A stretch of DNA of 64,000 nt, taken from positions 28,481,698 through 28,545,697 of the forward strand of contig JAJEKV010000004.1 in the NCBI GenBank assembly GCA_021234155.1. Reading direction: 5' to 3'. Made by a program: the position numbers and the translations under genes. This document shows positions 22,889 to 35,873 of the stretch, piece by piece (position 1 is the stretch's first letter; the number at the start of each line of letters is the position of its first letter). The notes under the pieces are model-generated. The model searched no databases and was not told the DNA's origin. It was given only the letters and a program-made list of their open reading frames with translations. This DNA comes from Isoetes taiwanensis. Its lineage: Eukaryota > Streptophyta > Lycopodiopsida > Isoetales > Isoetaceae.

Positions 22889-24256
22889 TTTAGCTACCCA
22901 GAAAGGGAACTGAAACGGAAACTTGGACCCAAATTTGGGAACGGGAACGGGAACGGGAACGGATGGGAACGAGAACGTCCAACTTTCGAAGTTTTTAAAA
23001 GTGAAAATGGTTTTGGAGTTCCCTTTGCATATAGATTATCATAGAACACTTAGAACAGAAAAATGTGAAATACATAGTGATGGGTGAAAGTAATAGGTAA
23101 AACCATCCTTTAACGTTCATCAAGAGTTTGGTTCTCTTTCTCTTTGCTAATCTCAGATATGTTTACACATCATAATGGCCAACTTGTGTTTATTGATGCT
23201 CATAATGTTGTGAGATTTGTGACTAAAATGAAAACCTGCTAGACAATCACTATAAATAGTTGTTATTGCAAAAGAGCATATAGTTTTATTATGAGCTTTC
23301 AAAGGACATTCAGAAGCTTTCCAAGTTCTCTCAATATTTAGCATATATCTCTAAGCATCAATCGTCCTAATTTTTTTTTCCCTTTATTGTAAGATCATTC
23401 TGCTGATTCTTTCATGCCATACTTTGGCATCATTTATTCTTGATCTTGTGAGCATCCAAACATTCAGATAAAAGGGATAGAAAAAGACATGATTGCCTTG
23501 TATTGTTTCCTTAATCTGGTTATCATGTATTTGATCTACATATCAATATGATCAGGGTATTTCTCCGAGTAGGATAAAAGCAAACAAAGGGATGAAATGA
23601 CATGACCAGAAAGGTTTATATATCACTTACTTACAAATCTATTCTTACAAGTTTGCATCAAAAAGCTTACAAGTTTTATGCTTTCCTCTCAAAGATTTCA
23701 ATGGCACAGAGGGCAGGCTCTAGTAGTCTTCACTGCTCCAGCCAGATAACAGAGCCAGAAGGCAGCTCCTGCAGCAGAGGTCGTAGCAGAGGTCAGAACC
23801 GAGCTACTGCAGCAAAGGTGTTTCGTTCGAGAATGAGAGATAAAAGAATGAGGAGTACTCTCTGGATTGCTAAAATGAATTTATCTTCCAAGTTCAGAGT
23901 TTGATAGCTGGGCAACAAGCTCCTCTAGTCCAAAAGATATAGTAGGCTCCTTCAACACTTTAGTAGCAGTAGTCCCAATCCGACATCAAGCTAGAGATCC
24001 AACACCAAACTGTCAAAAACCACGAACAAGGGGAAAAAATAATTATTTTTTGGTATTTCGACACTTTTTTTGTTTTTTCTTTGTAAATTTAATGCTAAAA
24101 AAATTTTGCTACCGGGAACTCAAGTTCCCATTTATGGGAACTTCGTCCGGAACTTAGTTCCCCGTAGCACATGTAGTGGGAAATGGCTAGGAGTTCCCGG
24201 AACTATGGACCCTCGGAAACGGAGTTGGGAACGGAACTTGGTTCCCGGTAGCTATG
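22889..24256. mobile_element. hAT-type element with GGGAAC-rich ends, 1.37 kb
   Basis: Exact 8-bp TSD ACTGAAAT at 22881-22888 and 24257-24264, the hallmark length for hAT. The right end reads (reverse complement) CATAGCTACCGGGAACC and the left end TTTAGCTACCCAGAAAGG, so the TIR is short with two changed end bases. Subterminal regions hold many GGAAC/GTTCC repeats, including a run of GGGAAC units at about 22937-22960, as expected for transposase binding sites. Internal frames (for example 23602-23904) are not transposase; this is a non-autonomous copy. Confidence 0.85.
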
Positions 24257-24264
24257 ACTGAAAT

Positions 24265-27200
24265 GCATGATATGGTAAACGAGCAACTAGAAATTAATAA
24301 AACACAAACTAAGTTCCTAGATAGGCCATTAAAATACGTATTTGATAAATTCAAGTAAAATAAACCGGCCATCAATTTCATCAAGTTTCTTGCACTTTCT
24401 ACATTGTCTCCGTCATTTTGAAAGCTAAATATCAAAATTGAATTGTAGAAAAAGGGGTTTTTGCTAGATTATCCGCAGAAGAGATGATCTACTGCATAGG
24501 AATTGATTTGCACAACCCGAGAATCAAGCATTTTGGATTTTGTGCAAAAAAAATAGACATGTTTTGGCGCCAAAAACAGAGTTTTGGGTTTTTGCAAGGC
24601 GTACCCTTCATCCGAAATCAAAAGAAGAGACCGAAAGGCAAGATGCATGATACGATTAGCTAGTCTCCAAAGATCTACTGCAAAAACAATCGTCAAGAAA
24701 CAAGTCAAGTAAGCAAAAAATCCACCCTTCCGGGCTCTCCACCTAACCGGGTTGTCCTTGAGCAAGAGACTTCCAAAGAAAGACAATAACGCAAGTTAGC
24801 CACTACAAATCCTTTGTAGCAAAAACATAAATTTGAGGAATAGGCTAGGCTTAAGATTTGGCTTAGATCTTCAATTGGGATAGAAACAAGCTTCCCCCCC
24901 ACACGCTTAATAGTTGCCCCCTTATATAACATTCACTTCCTTTATAAAAAGGTAAAGGTATCCTTAATAAGCCTTACTTGAATGACGTCTTTATATTTAG
25001 CCCAAGTCCCTTTTTAACATTAAAAAGTACCCCTTTGTGCCCATCGATATAATAGATGCGTATCTTTCTTAGTTATAATAATAGTTTACTATCTTTTCTA
25101 AGGTTCTTAGAGTTTATAACTTGTCCTATCTTATCATTCCATATATAAAGCAGTATCATTTTCCTTCTTAAGAAAAATAGGAGGTATTTTTTCTGGGCTG
25201 AGAGCAACCTAAGCGCTTGACACGTACATTTTTCTCTCCTTTTCTAAAACCTTAAACGACAAAATATTGGATGGTCGACACGATTCCGTCCAATCTTGGA
25301 GATCTCTCACGGTGGCTTTCTTGCTCTGCACGCAATCCCTAGCTATTTGCATGTTCAGCCATAGCCGAAGCCCTTCTCAAGCCGAGGGTATTCCACTTCC
25401 CAGATAAACCAAGACAAGAGCCCGTGGGGACCCGGGCCGGAATAGGTCTAGGAAAGGCAAAAATGGGCAAAAAGAATTGACCCCAAAGAGGCTTGGGTGT
25501 CGCCAGTTAGAAAAAGTCCGTTTCTGAGAACAGAGCAAACAAGAGGCCGCTTTGTTTAGCGTTCACATAAAGATCGCTGGCATGGTTTACCTCCCATTCC
25601 TTCTTCTTTTGCATTTTGTAAGCCTTGTGTGTGCGGCAATCTTTGAGTAACGCAGGTAAAAGATGGGATGCTTCAAGTTTTTGAGCACTACATATGTGCT
25701 CGCATGTGCAAAGATCGGCCTGTTTTCGCTTATCTCTTGCTTGAACATGTTTGGGCACAAAAATCCCTGTTTCGCAGACCGAAATCCCCCGATTCTGGCT
25801 GCGATATGCTCGTTTTTCCCCAAAAATACTCTTTTTTCCCTTTGATACGATTTGGGAGCACGGGACTCGGGTTATGGCAGCTCTCAAGGGCAAATCCGGA
25901 TCATCGATGGGCAATTGATTATAGTGCTTGCAAATTTATCAATTTCGCCTGCTATAGGCCCGATTTGCCATGCTCGGATTGTTCGGTTTTGGCGGATAAA
26001 TCTGCGGCAGCCCGAAGCTAGGAGCCCCTCAATCTTGTCATGGCTTCTCTTCGGTTTCCTTTGAAGGTCCAACATGCTACCCCATTTAACGCATTATTGC
26101 ACTCCTTTGGCACCATCGGCAGCTTTGGGAGCCGCTCCTTTGCCAGCCGGAAGACGGCCTCATTTTGCATGGCGATCTGTGGGGAAAAGTTCGGGCCGAA
26201 CATGGAGCGTTTGGTAATACATTTTTATGCATGTATATCTCTCGGAAGATTGATTATGGGGCAAAAGTTGCCGAAGTAATAAAATTTCCTTTCTTTTATC
26301 GGGTTATTTAGAGTGATTTGCGAGAACTACTATTATAGTGCTGCAGATGATGAAGCGTCGGATGTACGTCGAGTGCCCCGGCTTTACTAGGAGACCTAGC
26401 AAAGGTATGCGTGTGATCAAGATATGTTTGTCTACATAAGCGTCCTTAAGAATATACTATAAAACCAGGTGCATAAGACAGTGTATGCAACATAAGTATG
26501 GGTAAAGTCCCACTATAAGAACTTAGGTTTTTATGTCATAGTCTTCATGGCATACCAAAAATATACCCTTTTGGAAACTCAACAACGGATGGTAATATAT
26601 GTGGTGACTAAGAGTCAAACAGCAAAACAAAATAGAAGCACGAGCAATCTTTTTGAGAAGATAAGATAGGATGCAAAGAAGCTCAAATGTTGATGTCAGA
26701 GCATCCCTTGAAGCAGCTAGGATAGCCAACAGATAATCTTCCTAGGATGCCTTTCGTTGGATTTTGAAAAGTTGTTTTAGTTATACTTAATATCTTGAAG
26801 GTGATCGCCCTCTTTGCATATTACCCTCCTTGGACTACTGCTTTTTTTGCCCCATTAGATCTAGTGCATCCAAGGCACATCCACAGCACATGGCCCATAG
26901 CTATAAAGTTTTTAGTTTATAATGCGCTATAATGCTGCCTTTAAGATATATTCTGTGAAGTACTAAAGGTTGAAAAGATATATTGAGTTAGATGCTTTAT
27001 GCAGACGCAAACGCCGTATAAGATGTTCCAAAATGTATGTGATCATGGAACAGCAAACTTGCGTGAATTATGCATGTTAAGGCAACGAAGAGTTGGGGAT
27101 CCGTAGAAGTGGAGAAGAGTTGTTCTTCTTTGAGTGTTTGGTATTTGTGAATGTGCAAGGTAATTTGGCACGACTCAAATGTTTACACCATGCTTGTGTT

Positions 27201-29690
27201 TTATCTGCTGTCTAGTTCTAAATAGCATGTCCTCTTATTTGTTCTGCATTTGCATCATCTATATGGATTTAAATGCCAGATTGTCAATGTATTTCGAGGA
27301 GAAAATGAGCTGGCAGGTCTAGAAACACCAAAGGTGATGGTGATTTCCTACACGATGTTAAATCATCTTTGAGATGATATTCTGTGTAATTGTGTATGAA
27401 TCTCATGCTCTCAGCAAGACGTCCTCAAAAATGTGAATTGTAACAAATCCTAATATTTTCGTGTTGCATCTGCTTTAGTCAAGGGCTCCTGGAAAGACAT
27501 TTAAGATGGAAATGCTGGCCATATTTTTCCCCGATATTTTGTGTTGCATCCGCTTTGACTTCTTAGACAAAGGCTTTTGGGAAGATGTAAGTATTGAATT
27601 TGCATATGACCAAAAGGTAAATAACGATGTAAATCGGACCAAATGTAGAATCATATTGCATCTGTCATAGGCATGAAAGCTTAGACTCTCAACAGTTGAA
27701 GGAGTGGGCATATGATTTAAGATTTCGAGCGGAAATTAATTGTGTGTCCTTTTACACAATATAAGATATTAGAGACTCAAGTCCCCGGATCGGGATGTTT
27801 ATTATGTTTGTAAGTAGTAGGAGGCATTTCATTTATGGTAGATTTGGAATCCCCCTTTTCGTCACTTTTAAAGCGTTTGATATGTGTCTAGGCTTAATTA
27901 TATGACGGTCCCCATCTTTCTAGATTTAAGTTAAGTAGGTTGTTTCAGCGTACGCCCGCCATTTCTCGCCAGACACTTTACAATGGGTTCGGGACCCCAT
28001 TGTCTCCCTTCAACACTTTCGTCCCGAGTAATGGCGGCATTTTCGTGGATAAGGTAGTTCTTCATTATGTGAAGATATTTTCATTTGTTGGTTCTTAGTT
28101 GCGATCGAAGGAAGGAAGAATTCTGATGTCCAGGATCGCTTGGCTCTAAGACATGTATGCTTCCTCTTTTGCTTTACATGCAATTCTTCTTTGTGAATAT
28201 GCTCTTCCCTTTTTTGCTAATTTTGTGTGGTTACTGTGCAAAAATGCACACATTCAGGGCTTAACATTGAACATTTGGCATCGGGCGTTGGGACGATCTT
28301 TACCAATCCAGTGAGGTTTTTTCCCACTAAGCATGTTCCCTATTATATGATCTATTATATGATGAGCATGCATATCACCTGTCATTTTTCCAGAAATTTT
28401 TTACTCCTGGGATTTTTCTCAAACCAAGCAAAATTGTCGAAATATAAGGGTGTTGAATGCAGGGTTTATGCTTATGTCTTGGTAATGCGGATCATCTGAT
28501 ATTATATAATTAGCTTTGTTAAATGGCAAAGGGATCATTGCAGGTTCTGGCATGATATTGCGTCTTTCGCTGCACCAAGAACAACATTCTGTGTTGCATG
28601 TTTTCAAAACATTCTCTGTTACATCTAGGTCTTGGAATTTTCCATGTTTATCTGTTTCAAAGAGACATTTCAATTCTAGTGAAGCAATTTGAGAAAAAAA
28701 ATTGCTTTGGATTTTGGAGGACTTCAAATTATATACCGGAAGGCGGTCTGTAGCTCTAGCCTGAAAAACAGTGGCATGCATGAAGACTTCTATTATCCTT
28801 TGGAATCGTGGATCTTAGTTATCCCTTGGTGAATTTTTCGTATACAGATGTTGTCTAATGGCAGGCTTCTGCCCTTCAATGACAGTTTCAGGTGTCCACA
28901 CGAGCTATAGCTATTGCCTAGTTCTTTTGTTTAAAGTCTTGCTTGTGAAGTTTTCTGACATTTCTAATTTCTTTCAGTCTTTTTGGAATTAGTGCCTTGC
29001 AAAGCAGGTAAGATAGATGGATAGATATTGTTTTAGAGAAGCATGGAATGAAGATGCAAGATGACACAAGAAGACATGCAGTAAATGTTCAAGAATGAAG
29101 GCAAAAAAAGTGTGTGCATTCAACTTTTGATGCTTGCAGATTGGAGTTTGTTATACCATCTTATATACCCAAGTTGTATGCTACTGTCAAAAAACAATAC
29201 AAATGTTAATCTCATCCCTTACTAGACATCAACTTTTTGGTGGCAGTGCACATTTATAAGGATCTAATGTAAATGATTGTTAGGTTCTATAGGAATTTAC
29301 TCGAGTTTTTACATCGGAACGAGCTGTAGATTTCCATAATGGCATTGAAATATCTCAGACGTTGAAATGGTCAATATGTATCTCAATGTCATTAAAACTT
29401 GTGCAAGGCATTGTGATTGCACACAAGTCGTTCATAGGCATTGGCATAAGCATTCCTTGGGGTATGAAAAACTTGCCAAACAACAAGCCATCATCTGCAT
29501 CTGGTTATCAGGTTTTTTTAACCTTGAAGAAACTTTGGGTGGTGCAAAAAAAGTCACTCCTATTCATGGGTTGAGCAGTGGACTTAGATGCTTCATTCCT
29601 AAGGAATACCCCCTCCTGTTTTACAACAACTCTTTGTGGTAGGCAGAAGTCATAGCAGGTATGACTTTCCCTTAAAAAACAAGATGCTTT
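24265..29690. other. No recognisable gene, 5.4 kb
   Basis: Short frames on both strands; none carries a motif I can name. A loose duplication is visible at about 27456-27600 (GTTGCATCYGCTTT followed by a GGAAGA phrase). The frame 29367-29642 has a VIKTCAR..VVHRH phrase that vaguely recalls a PPR repeat, too weak to annotate. The region could hold introns of an unknown gene. Confidence 0.5.
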
Positions 29691-29697
29691 TTCAGGT

Positions 29698-29827
29698 CAC
29701 CCTATGATTATCAAACCATAGGGTTAAAGTCCACGATAGATTAATTGATATCCACAAAATTGTACCCTATGATTGTCAGACCATTGGGTGAAATTAACAA
29801 TAGAGTCACTTGATATCCACAAAATTG
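29698..29827 (+). repeat. Two-copy tandem repeat, about 65 bp
   Basis: Two units, each from ACCCTATGATTRTCARACCA to TTGATATCCACAAAATTG, lie side by side with about ten differences. Confidence 0.7.
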
Positions 29828-30044
29828 CCTCCCTTGAGACAAAGCATATAGCCCCGCCGAATTAAATTGGTACCAAAATTTTAGCCATTGCACCATTAGA
29901 TATGCTAACTACCTAACGAATTGCACTTTAACAGGGGCAACCCAAAAACATTCCTTAAGATGCTCAAAACCACCCCCTTAAGAGGGGCAATCCAAAAACC
30001 TCCCTCCCTTAAAAGAAGTTCGATGTTTAGATGCAATATCTAGG

Positions 30045-30172
30045 ACCACTTGGGTAGCACCTAGTAATTAAGGCTTTGCTAAATTCTAGGCACGGAAATG
30101 AGAACCCAATAATGGGCAAGATTGAGGCTAGGTGCGACTTCCTCCGAAAAAAAAAAAAAAAAAAAAAAAAAA
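30045..30172 (+). mobile_element. Possible SINE-like retrosequence with poly(A)
   Basis: A short body (GGGTAGCACCTAGTAATTAAGG, loosely like a pol III A box, and GGAAATGAGAACCC, a poor B box) ends in a run of about 27 A. No TSD was confirmed. It may simply be a truncated retrocopy. Confidence 0.3.
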
Positions 30173-30179
30173 AGCAAAA

Positions 30180-31245
30180 TTGGAGTAGTCATAAGTTAAT
30201 TGCATTTTGGCGGGTAAGTTCTTCACTCAATAATGGGCTATGGCTCAGATTCTCTCTTCAAGTATTAACTCTATTGGGTAGTCTCTGAATGAATTGGTGC
30301 TTCGTAAGAAATTCTTTAGTGCTCTTTGAGCAAGAAAATTTTTAGTGCTCTTTGAGCTGAAGGAGACATGGACAGCAAGGGTATAGTATAAACTCTCATA
30401 AGATAAAAACTACAATGATGGGTATGGCGGGCACCAAGCTCATAAAACTAAAACTTTTAACATGAATAAGCAGCCAAATTTTTATCAAGGGAATGCCACA
30501 AGAGGATGAGCAGTAGATTCTCAAAACTAATATAGTTTGAGGAACATGCAGATTCAACTCCTGCATGTTCTTTCACATCTCAAGGATGTCCAGAATTGAA
30601 ATCTATTCAACTTAGCACAAAACTTCTTTTGCAGCGGGTTGGAGAAGAGAAATGTTCGCGGCGGCCGCAAGGCCGCCGCGATAAATTTCTTGTATTAGAT
30701 AAAAAATATCCACCAATGGTCTAGCTAAAGATAATTGCTAACTTAACTTATTGCATATTCACTAAGATACTTGGGTCCAAGGGTTAACATAAACTTTTAC
30801 AGCTTTCTTTCTCCTACTCTTGCTCCCGACAACCACTCTCCCGAGTGCCACCATATCAATGCAACAATGGGTATGTGGAGTTTATGCGTAGATCTGCTAG
30901 TCCGACATCAGCTCTTCAAGCCGACCAAGTGCCTGTTTCCGCAAAAAAATAATTGATCCGCCCTACTGGCAGACGCCTTGAAGAAATTTGACGGTCAATT
31001 TCTTATATAAAGTATTAAGTATGTTTAAGATTTTAAGTATGTTTAAGCATGTTTAACTTAAGATCAAGTATGCTCAAGATTAATATGTCTAAAAGTAGGC
31101 TTTGAAATTCTCAATAAAATTTAACCAGAGAATTTGCCGGTAAATGTTATGCTCCTTCGGATTTTGAATATAAGCTAATAATTATTTGCTGTATTTGACA
31201 TAAACCCTAGAATTTATTTGTGGGCAAATAAAAACTTGAACCAGA
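30180..31245. other. No gene seen; GC-rich hairpin at 30657-30680
   Basis: AT-rich with a perfect 10-bp-arm hairpin CGCGGCGGCC-GCAA-GGCCGCCGCG at 30657-30680. Imperfect pairing extends outward (GAAATGTT against AATTTAT). The hairpin may be a tiny foldback element. Confidence 0.55.
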
Positions 31246-31345
31246 AAATAAGGATTGTGACCATAAATTTAGGAGATTTAGGAGACTAACCCCCTGTTTA
31301 TAAGGATTGTGACCATAAATTTAGGAGACTAACCCCCTGTTCTTC
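31246..31345 (+). repeat. Tandem duplication, about 40-bp unit
   Basis: AAGGATTGTGACCATAAATT followed by TAGGAGACTAACCCCCTGTT occurs twice, the first copy with an extra GGAGATTTA. Confidence 0.75.
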
Positions 31346-31458
31346 GATGCCTTTGTACATAACATCAAGTTCCTTAAGGTGAACAAGTGGCAACTAAAAG
31401 CTTAATGTATGTGCAGATTTCATTCATTTCGTTGACATTAAGAAGTGAACCAAGCATT

Positions 31459-32388
31459 TCACCCAAGGCTTGAGCGAACAACCTCATATGCCAGAAAACA
31501 GGCTGCATTAGCTGGAACGCTACGAGCCATGGCAGGTCCAAAGCCCCTGTAAAGGCCCTTGACTCCTTCAATAGAGTAAACCTTACGGAATGCATCAATG
31601 GTGCCACTATACTTGGGACTCCTATAATCATCTATTTGAATCACACTCTTGATGACATCAGTAGGATAAACAGCAAACCAGAATGTAGCACCAGCAATGC
31701 CACCAGCAGTGAGGAGAGAGCCTCGACCGAGTTGAGAAGTATCTCGATCTCGAGCGATCAGTTGCTTGACAGCTTCATAGGTGCCAAACATGGCAGCATT
31801 GCCAGGGACTTCACGAAGGAGGGTGGGGGTGAGGCCTTTAAAAAGGCCCAAAAGACCCCCTTCAGAGCGGAGGACATGCCTAGCGACATCAATGGGACCG
31901 TTATATTTGGTCATGGCAATGGATTGGGCCGGGGCACCAACAGTGGCCAGGATTGGGGTTTCGATGGCCATGGCCAAGGCGCTCTGAGCTTGGAGTCGAC
32001 ACTTGACGAGTTCGGTAGGGCAGGCAACGAAGGAAACTGCAACCCCTGCTCCGGCGCCGCAGATCATCTGCTGGCCTGCGGAAAGGGCCTCTCCTGGATT
32101 AGTCCTAAGCAGAGCTTCCATTTGGCCCCTTGCTGTGAACAGAACTGCATTGAACACTGCCACTGTTGCTAACGGAGCTCCCATTCCTTTGTACAGCCCT
32201 TGCGGGCCTTCTGCGGCCACGGTTTTCTTCACAGCATCTATTGCTCCCAGATACATTGGCGCTTGCCCTGGTGCTGGTAATGGCTGGCTTTGTAGCTTCA
32301 CCTTGATCGTGTCAAATGGATGCCCTACTAGCAGCTGCGCTACACCTGCGAGCGTTCCTGAGGTCAGATCCTTTGCCACATCTCCCAT
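31459..32388 (-). CDS. BOU: Mitochondrial carrier, BOU / carnitine-acylcarnitine carrier-like
   Basis: Uninterrupted 309-aa frame of normal length for a mitochondrial inner-membrane solute carrier. It has the three-fold repeat with signature motifs PFDTIK (residues 24-29), PTELVK (124-129) and PTDVIK (242-247), each in an odd-numbered membrane helix and followed by the G-rich even helices. The ends (MGDVAKDL.. and ..AYEVVRSSLG) and the linker APLATVAVFNAVLF are typical of plant A BOUT DE SOUFFLE, annotated as acylcarnitine-carrier-like and linked to photorespiration and glutamate transport. No intron is apparent. The ATG at 32388 is chosen because it opens the conserved N terminus. A second, broken copy sits at 38240-39224. 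This is the only host gene in the window that appears intact. Confidence 0.93.
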   Translation of the reverse strand: MGDVAKDLTSGTLAGVAQLLVGHPFDTIKVKLQSQPLPAPGQAPMYLGAIDAVKKTVAAEGPQGLYKGMGAPLATVAVFNAVLFTARGQMEALLRTNPGEALSAGQQMICGAGAGVAVSFVACPTELVKCRLQAQSALAMAIETPILATVGAPAQSIAMTKYNGPIDVARHVLRSEGGLLGLFKGLTPTLLREVPGNAAMFGTYEAVKQLIARDRDTSQLGRGSLLTAGGIAGATFWFAVYPTDVIKSVIQIDDYRSPKYSGTIDAFRKVYSIEGVKGLYRGFGPAMARSVPANAACFLAYEVVRSSLG

Positions 32389-33440
32389 TTTTCTCTGTTC
32401 TTCTTTCTATCTGATTATGGCTAAGATCTGATTCTGAAAGAAGAAACCTGCAGTTCTTTATTCAGATCTTTCCTTGCTTGTCCCACAACCTCCTATTATC
32501 ATCCTCACCCAATTCAACATTCTACTTTATTGATTGGCCAAACTCTCCGGATTCAGATCCCCATTCAAGAATTAGAATGTATCCTGCTTCGTTTAAGCAA
32601 CAACTATATAAGTAACTTGTTTATTCTGATTCTAGGCCACCAGAACCTTACCCTTTGAAGATCTAAAACGGACCTCATAATACTTGAATGCTTAGGGGCC
32701 ACTTATTCAAGGCGAAAAAAGCTTTGGCCATTCAGCGCACTATTTGCCTACTTCCTGTTGTTGTGGAAGTGGTTGGGCCTTTTATGTCTCTTTGTCCAAC
32801 AATGCCTAGTAGGTGGGCCATTTTCTAAGTCAGTTTCATGTGAACCACAAAACTAGATATGCTCTTTTTGCAACATAAAAAAATGGGGTAGTCTTAGCTT
32901 TTAGCACGAGGACTTGTGTGGATCTGCTTGGAGTCTCAATGATCGTAGATCCGGGCAAAGCATAATGTTCACAAGTCTTAAAAGAACGTATCTTGCACGG
33001 AAAAGTTATCTCGTCCATAGCTTATTTTCTTGATTCTCTTCTATGCATAGAGCATTTTATGAATCTTCATATTTAGTTTATGTATTCATAATCTATTTAT
33101 AGTTGCTGCGAAATGGTTGTACCCATGTTTTGAATGAATGCTACGTCGTCTTTCATTGTCCATCATTTATCACGAATATATTAGCTTATGTTGCTAAAGA
33201 GTTATCAGTTCAAAACATTGCCAATTCTTCCATTTCCTTGATCTGAATGCTTTAGGTTAATGGTGCACTACACTGATGGAACAGTATTATTTAAAGGAAA
33301 TATTGGTAAAGTGAGGAATCGAGTTCTTTTGGTCCAGCCATTATCATGATCCCTTTTATAAATGCAATGTATCTTCTACGCTATCTTGCACTACATGTAT
33401 TCCACTTCTCTCCCTCAACTTCCATTTCATGGGCTTTTTG
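31572..33440. repeat. Segmental duplication, source-like copy (BOU and its upstream region)
   Basis: From inside the BOU 3' coding region (31572) through the gene and about 1 kb of upstream DNA to about 33440, the sequence recurs in the same orientation at 38240-43339, where it is interrupted by a MITE and a MULE. Outside these insertions the copies are very similar, including non-coding DNA. The right breakpoint falls at the start of a palindrome-rich block (33431-33517). Confidence 0.9.
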
Positions 33441-33517
33441 GGCTGCCCCTAGGGGGCAAACCCTAGTGGGTTTCTGGCATATTCTAGGTATATGCTAGAA
33501 TATACCTAGGATATGCC
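33431..33517. repeat. Palindromes at the duplication breakpoint
   Basis: GCCCCTAGGGGGC, then an 18-nt-arm hairpin (33476-33493 with 33500-33517, GGCATATTCTAGGTATAT against ATATACCTAGGATATGCC, one mismatch). Similarity to the second BOU segment stops immediately before this block. Confidence 0.75.
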
Positions 33518-35189
33518 GGTAACTGCTCCAAACCTATTGTTCCCTATTGTTCCCTGTAAACTGGCGGTCACCTGCATTTTGGATCGTGGATGTTCGAACC
33601 GGCTAACTGGCAAGGCAGATCGAAGCCCCAATCTTGCATTCCAACAGGCTGACCTGGGATGCCGAGTGCTTGCATGTGATTTTGCATCGGATAAGTTAGA
33701 ATAGATGAGATTGACCGAGTAGGTTAGCTTAACTGGTGATCGTTGTTCCCATATCATTCACTAGATTCTCAGGAAGAATCATGCAAGAATCATGCAGGAA
33801 AGTGGATGGAAAAACTTGGTCTTCTACATCAATTTGGTGTCCATTAGGGTTCGCATTTATGCTGAAAGTTTACGAGCCTTTGCTTGGGTTTTGTGTTTTA
33901 GCTCTTCATCACAACTTCATCACAAATTTACCAGTTTTATTCAGAGCTGCATTCAAATGCTGATTTGTGCGAGTTTTAATTCTTCATGTGTGGAATGAGC
34001 TTCGCATCCAGGCGCAGAGCTCTATATCCCTCTCAAATGTTGATTCTGGATGTGGGCGAGTTAGAGCTTTAGCCAGTATAATAATGCACTTCAAGGTCAT
34101 TACAGTAAAAAGTTATTTTTGGGTTGATCTAATCTTTCGATCCATTTCATTGCCGTCCTTTGTTCATTTTTAGGACGACATGGCTAATTGATGGAAGGAG
34201 ATTGGCATGCAAAGTGAAGAATGCTGCAAAACTTAGGATATGCATATGAAGGCTTTAGATTTCGTGGTAGGTCTAATAGAAGCCACAGATTTAGATTGTT
34301 TTGAGGTTGGAAAAAGCTTGACAATAGAGTACCAAAAATTATTTATGTCTTGCAGTTTTAAAAGCTCAACAAGAATTTTAAACTTGACTGATCACTTCTG
34401 TTCACAGATAGTGGAAGACTGGCCTGGTGTTCCTGCTGGTGTAAAGTTTGATCCAAGTGACAAGGAACTACTTGAACATCTTACAGCGAAAGTACGAAGC
34501 GGTACCCTAAAACCTCATCCATTTATTGAGAATTCATTCATACTTTAAGCTTTCAAGATGGGATCTGCTATACTCACCCCGAGAAGTTGCCAGGTAATTA
34601 ACTGCCCTTTTTCATGTCAGTAGACTCAAAGAACTATCATTCATACAATTACTTCCTGTTGTGCAACATATTGGCTTCAGGTGTAGTAAATTATGAATCT
34701 AGAGCTGGTAGCTTACAGAGGTGTGTGCATATCTGCTATTGCAAGGTTATGGTCATTGTCAATTTGTATATGAAGCTATTTGAACTATGACTTTGTTAGG
34801 TATACGCTGTGATGGAATTTTCATCGCCCTGCTAATGCATACACAACTGGTACATGTAAACACCGAAAAATACAAAAGGATAGTGAAAATGCATCTGAAA
34901 CACGCTGGCATAAAACTGGAAAAACTAGAGTTGTTGTGGAAAATGGGATACAGTATGGGTACAAGAGGATCATGTTGCTTTACACAGGTTTTGCAAAAAA
35001 GTGAAGTCTAAGAAAACTTGTTGGGTGATGCATCAATATCACATTGATAAACATGAAGAGGAAGGAGATGGGGAACTGGTTGGATCAAAGATATTTTACC
35101 AGACTCAGCTTAAATGGGAAAAGAAAGATGGACCCACCTGAGGAGAACTATGAGCATGCTGAAAACTTCAAATCAACCTATGTGGCAGA

Positions 35190-35811
35190 CATAGTTGCAC
35201 CGGAACATAGGATCAGAACAGAACGGATCGGAAAAATAAGGAAAAAGCAACGGATTGGACATGCATGCGGATCAGACCCCTTCCGGATCAACTTTTTTTA
35301 TTTTTGGCCAAAAAAGGAGACGTTTTTACCTTTTTCCAATAATAGATAGTCTGACGTAGTTGTGCTTCTTTCTTTTCACCTGTTCTTCATCCACTGTTAA
35401 TGAGCCTTGCTGGGATCTTGCAAGAGCATGTGCAATCGTCTGAGTATCTACCAACTCCTCATCCAGTGGTCTGCCTTCTAGTACAACTGCTCCATGTCTA
35501 TTTAAGTTATATGCCATGTTTTTCTTTGATTGGTTTTTTGCTGCGGTAGGTTCCTTGTTTCCATCCCTAAGGGAGGCCAACAAGTTCTGAATTTTGTATT
35601 TAGTACCTAGTATGGTTTCAAAGACTAATAGGCTGCCATGGTATCAGTTTTGGGCTGTTAGTCCTACTGTTCTATGTCAATTTCTGCCTCATATATAACC
35701 TTTACTAGTAAATAAATTTTTTTGTTGCGTTAGCGTTCCGATACATGTTCCGTTCCTCTCTTTGTTCCGTTTCGTTCCAGATGCATAGGAACACGTTCCG
35801 GTGCAACTATG
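35190..35811. mobile_element. hAT-type MITE inside the SOG1-like gene, 622 bp
   Basis: Perfect 17-bp TIR CATAGTTGCACCGGAAC (35190-35206, inverted at 35795-35811) flanked by an exact 8-bp TSD GTGGCAGA (35182-35189 and 35812-35819). Ends are rich in GGAAC/GTTCC. It interrupts an exon. A minus-strand 85-aa frame inside (35326-35583) is not recognised as transposase. The perfect TIR and TSD suggest a younger insertion than the hAT at 22889. Confidence 0.92.
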
Positions 35812-35873
35812 GTGGCAGATGCAAATAAACCGAGTGCGGAGGAATTGCACTTACATGTTTGCACCATCCACAC

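Noticed and set aside
29367-29642. PPR gene fragment
   Set aside because: Only one short phrase fits; no repeat periodicity of 35 residues.
31636-32431. Long plus-strand frames opposite the BOU gene
   Set aside because: Shadows of the conserved minus-strand carrier coding region; no independent motif.
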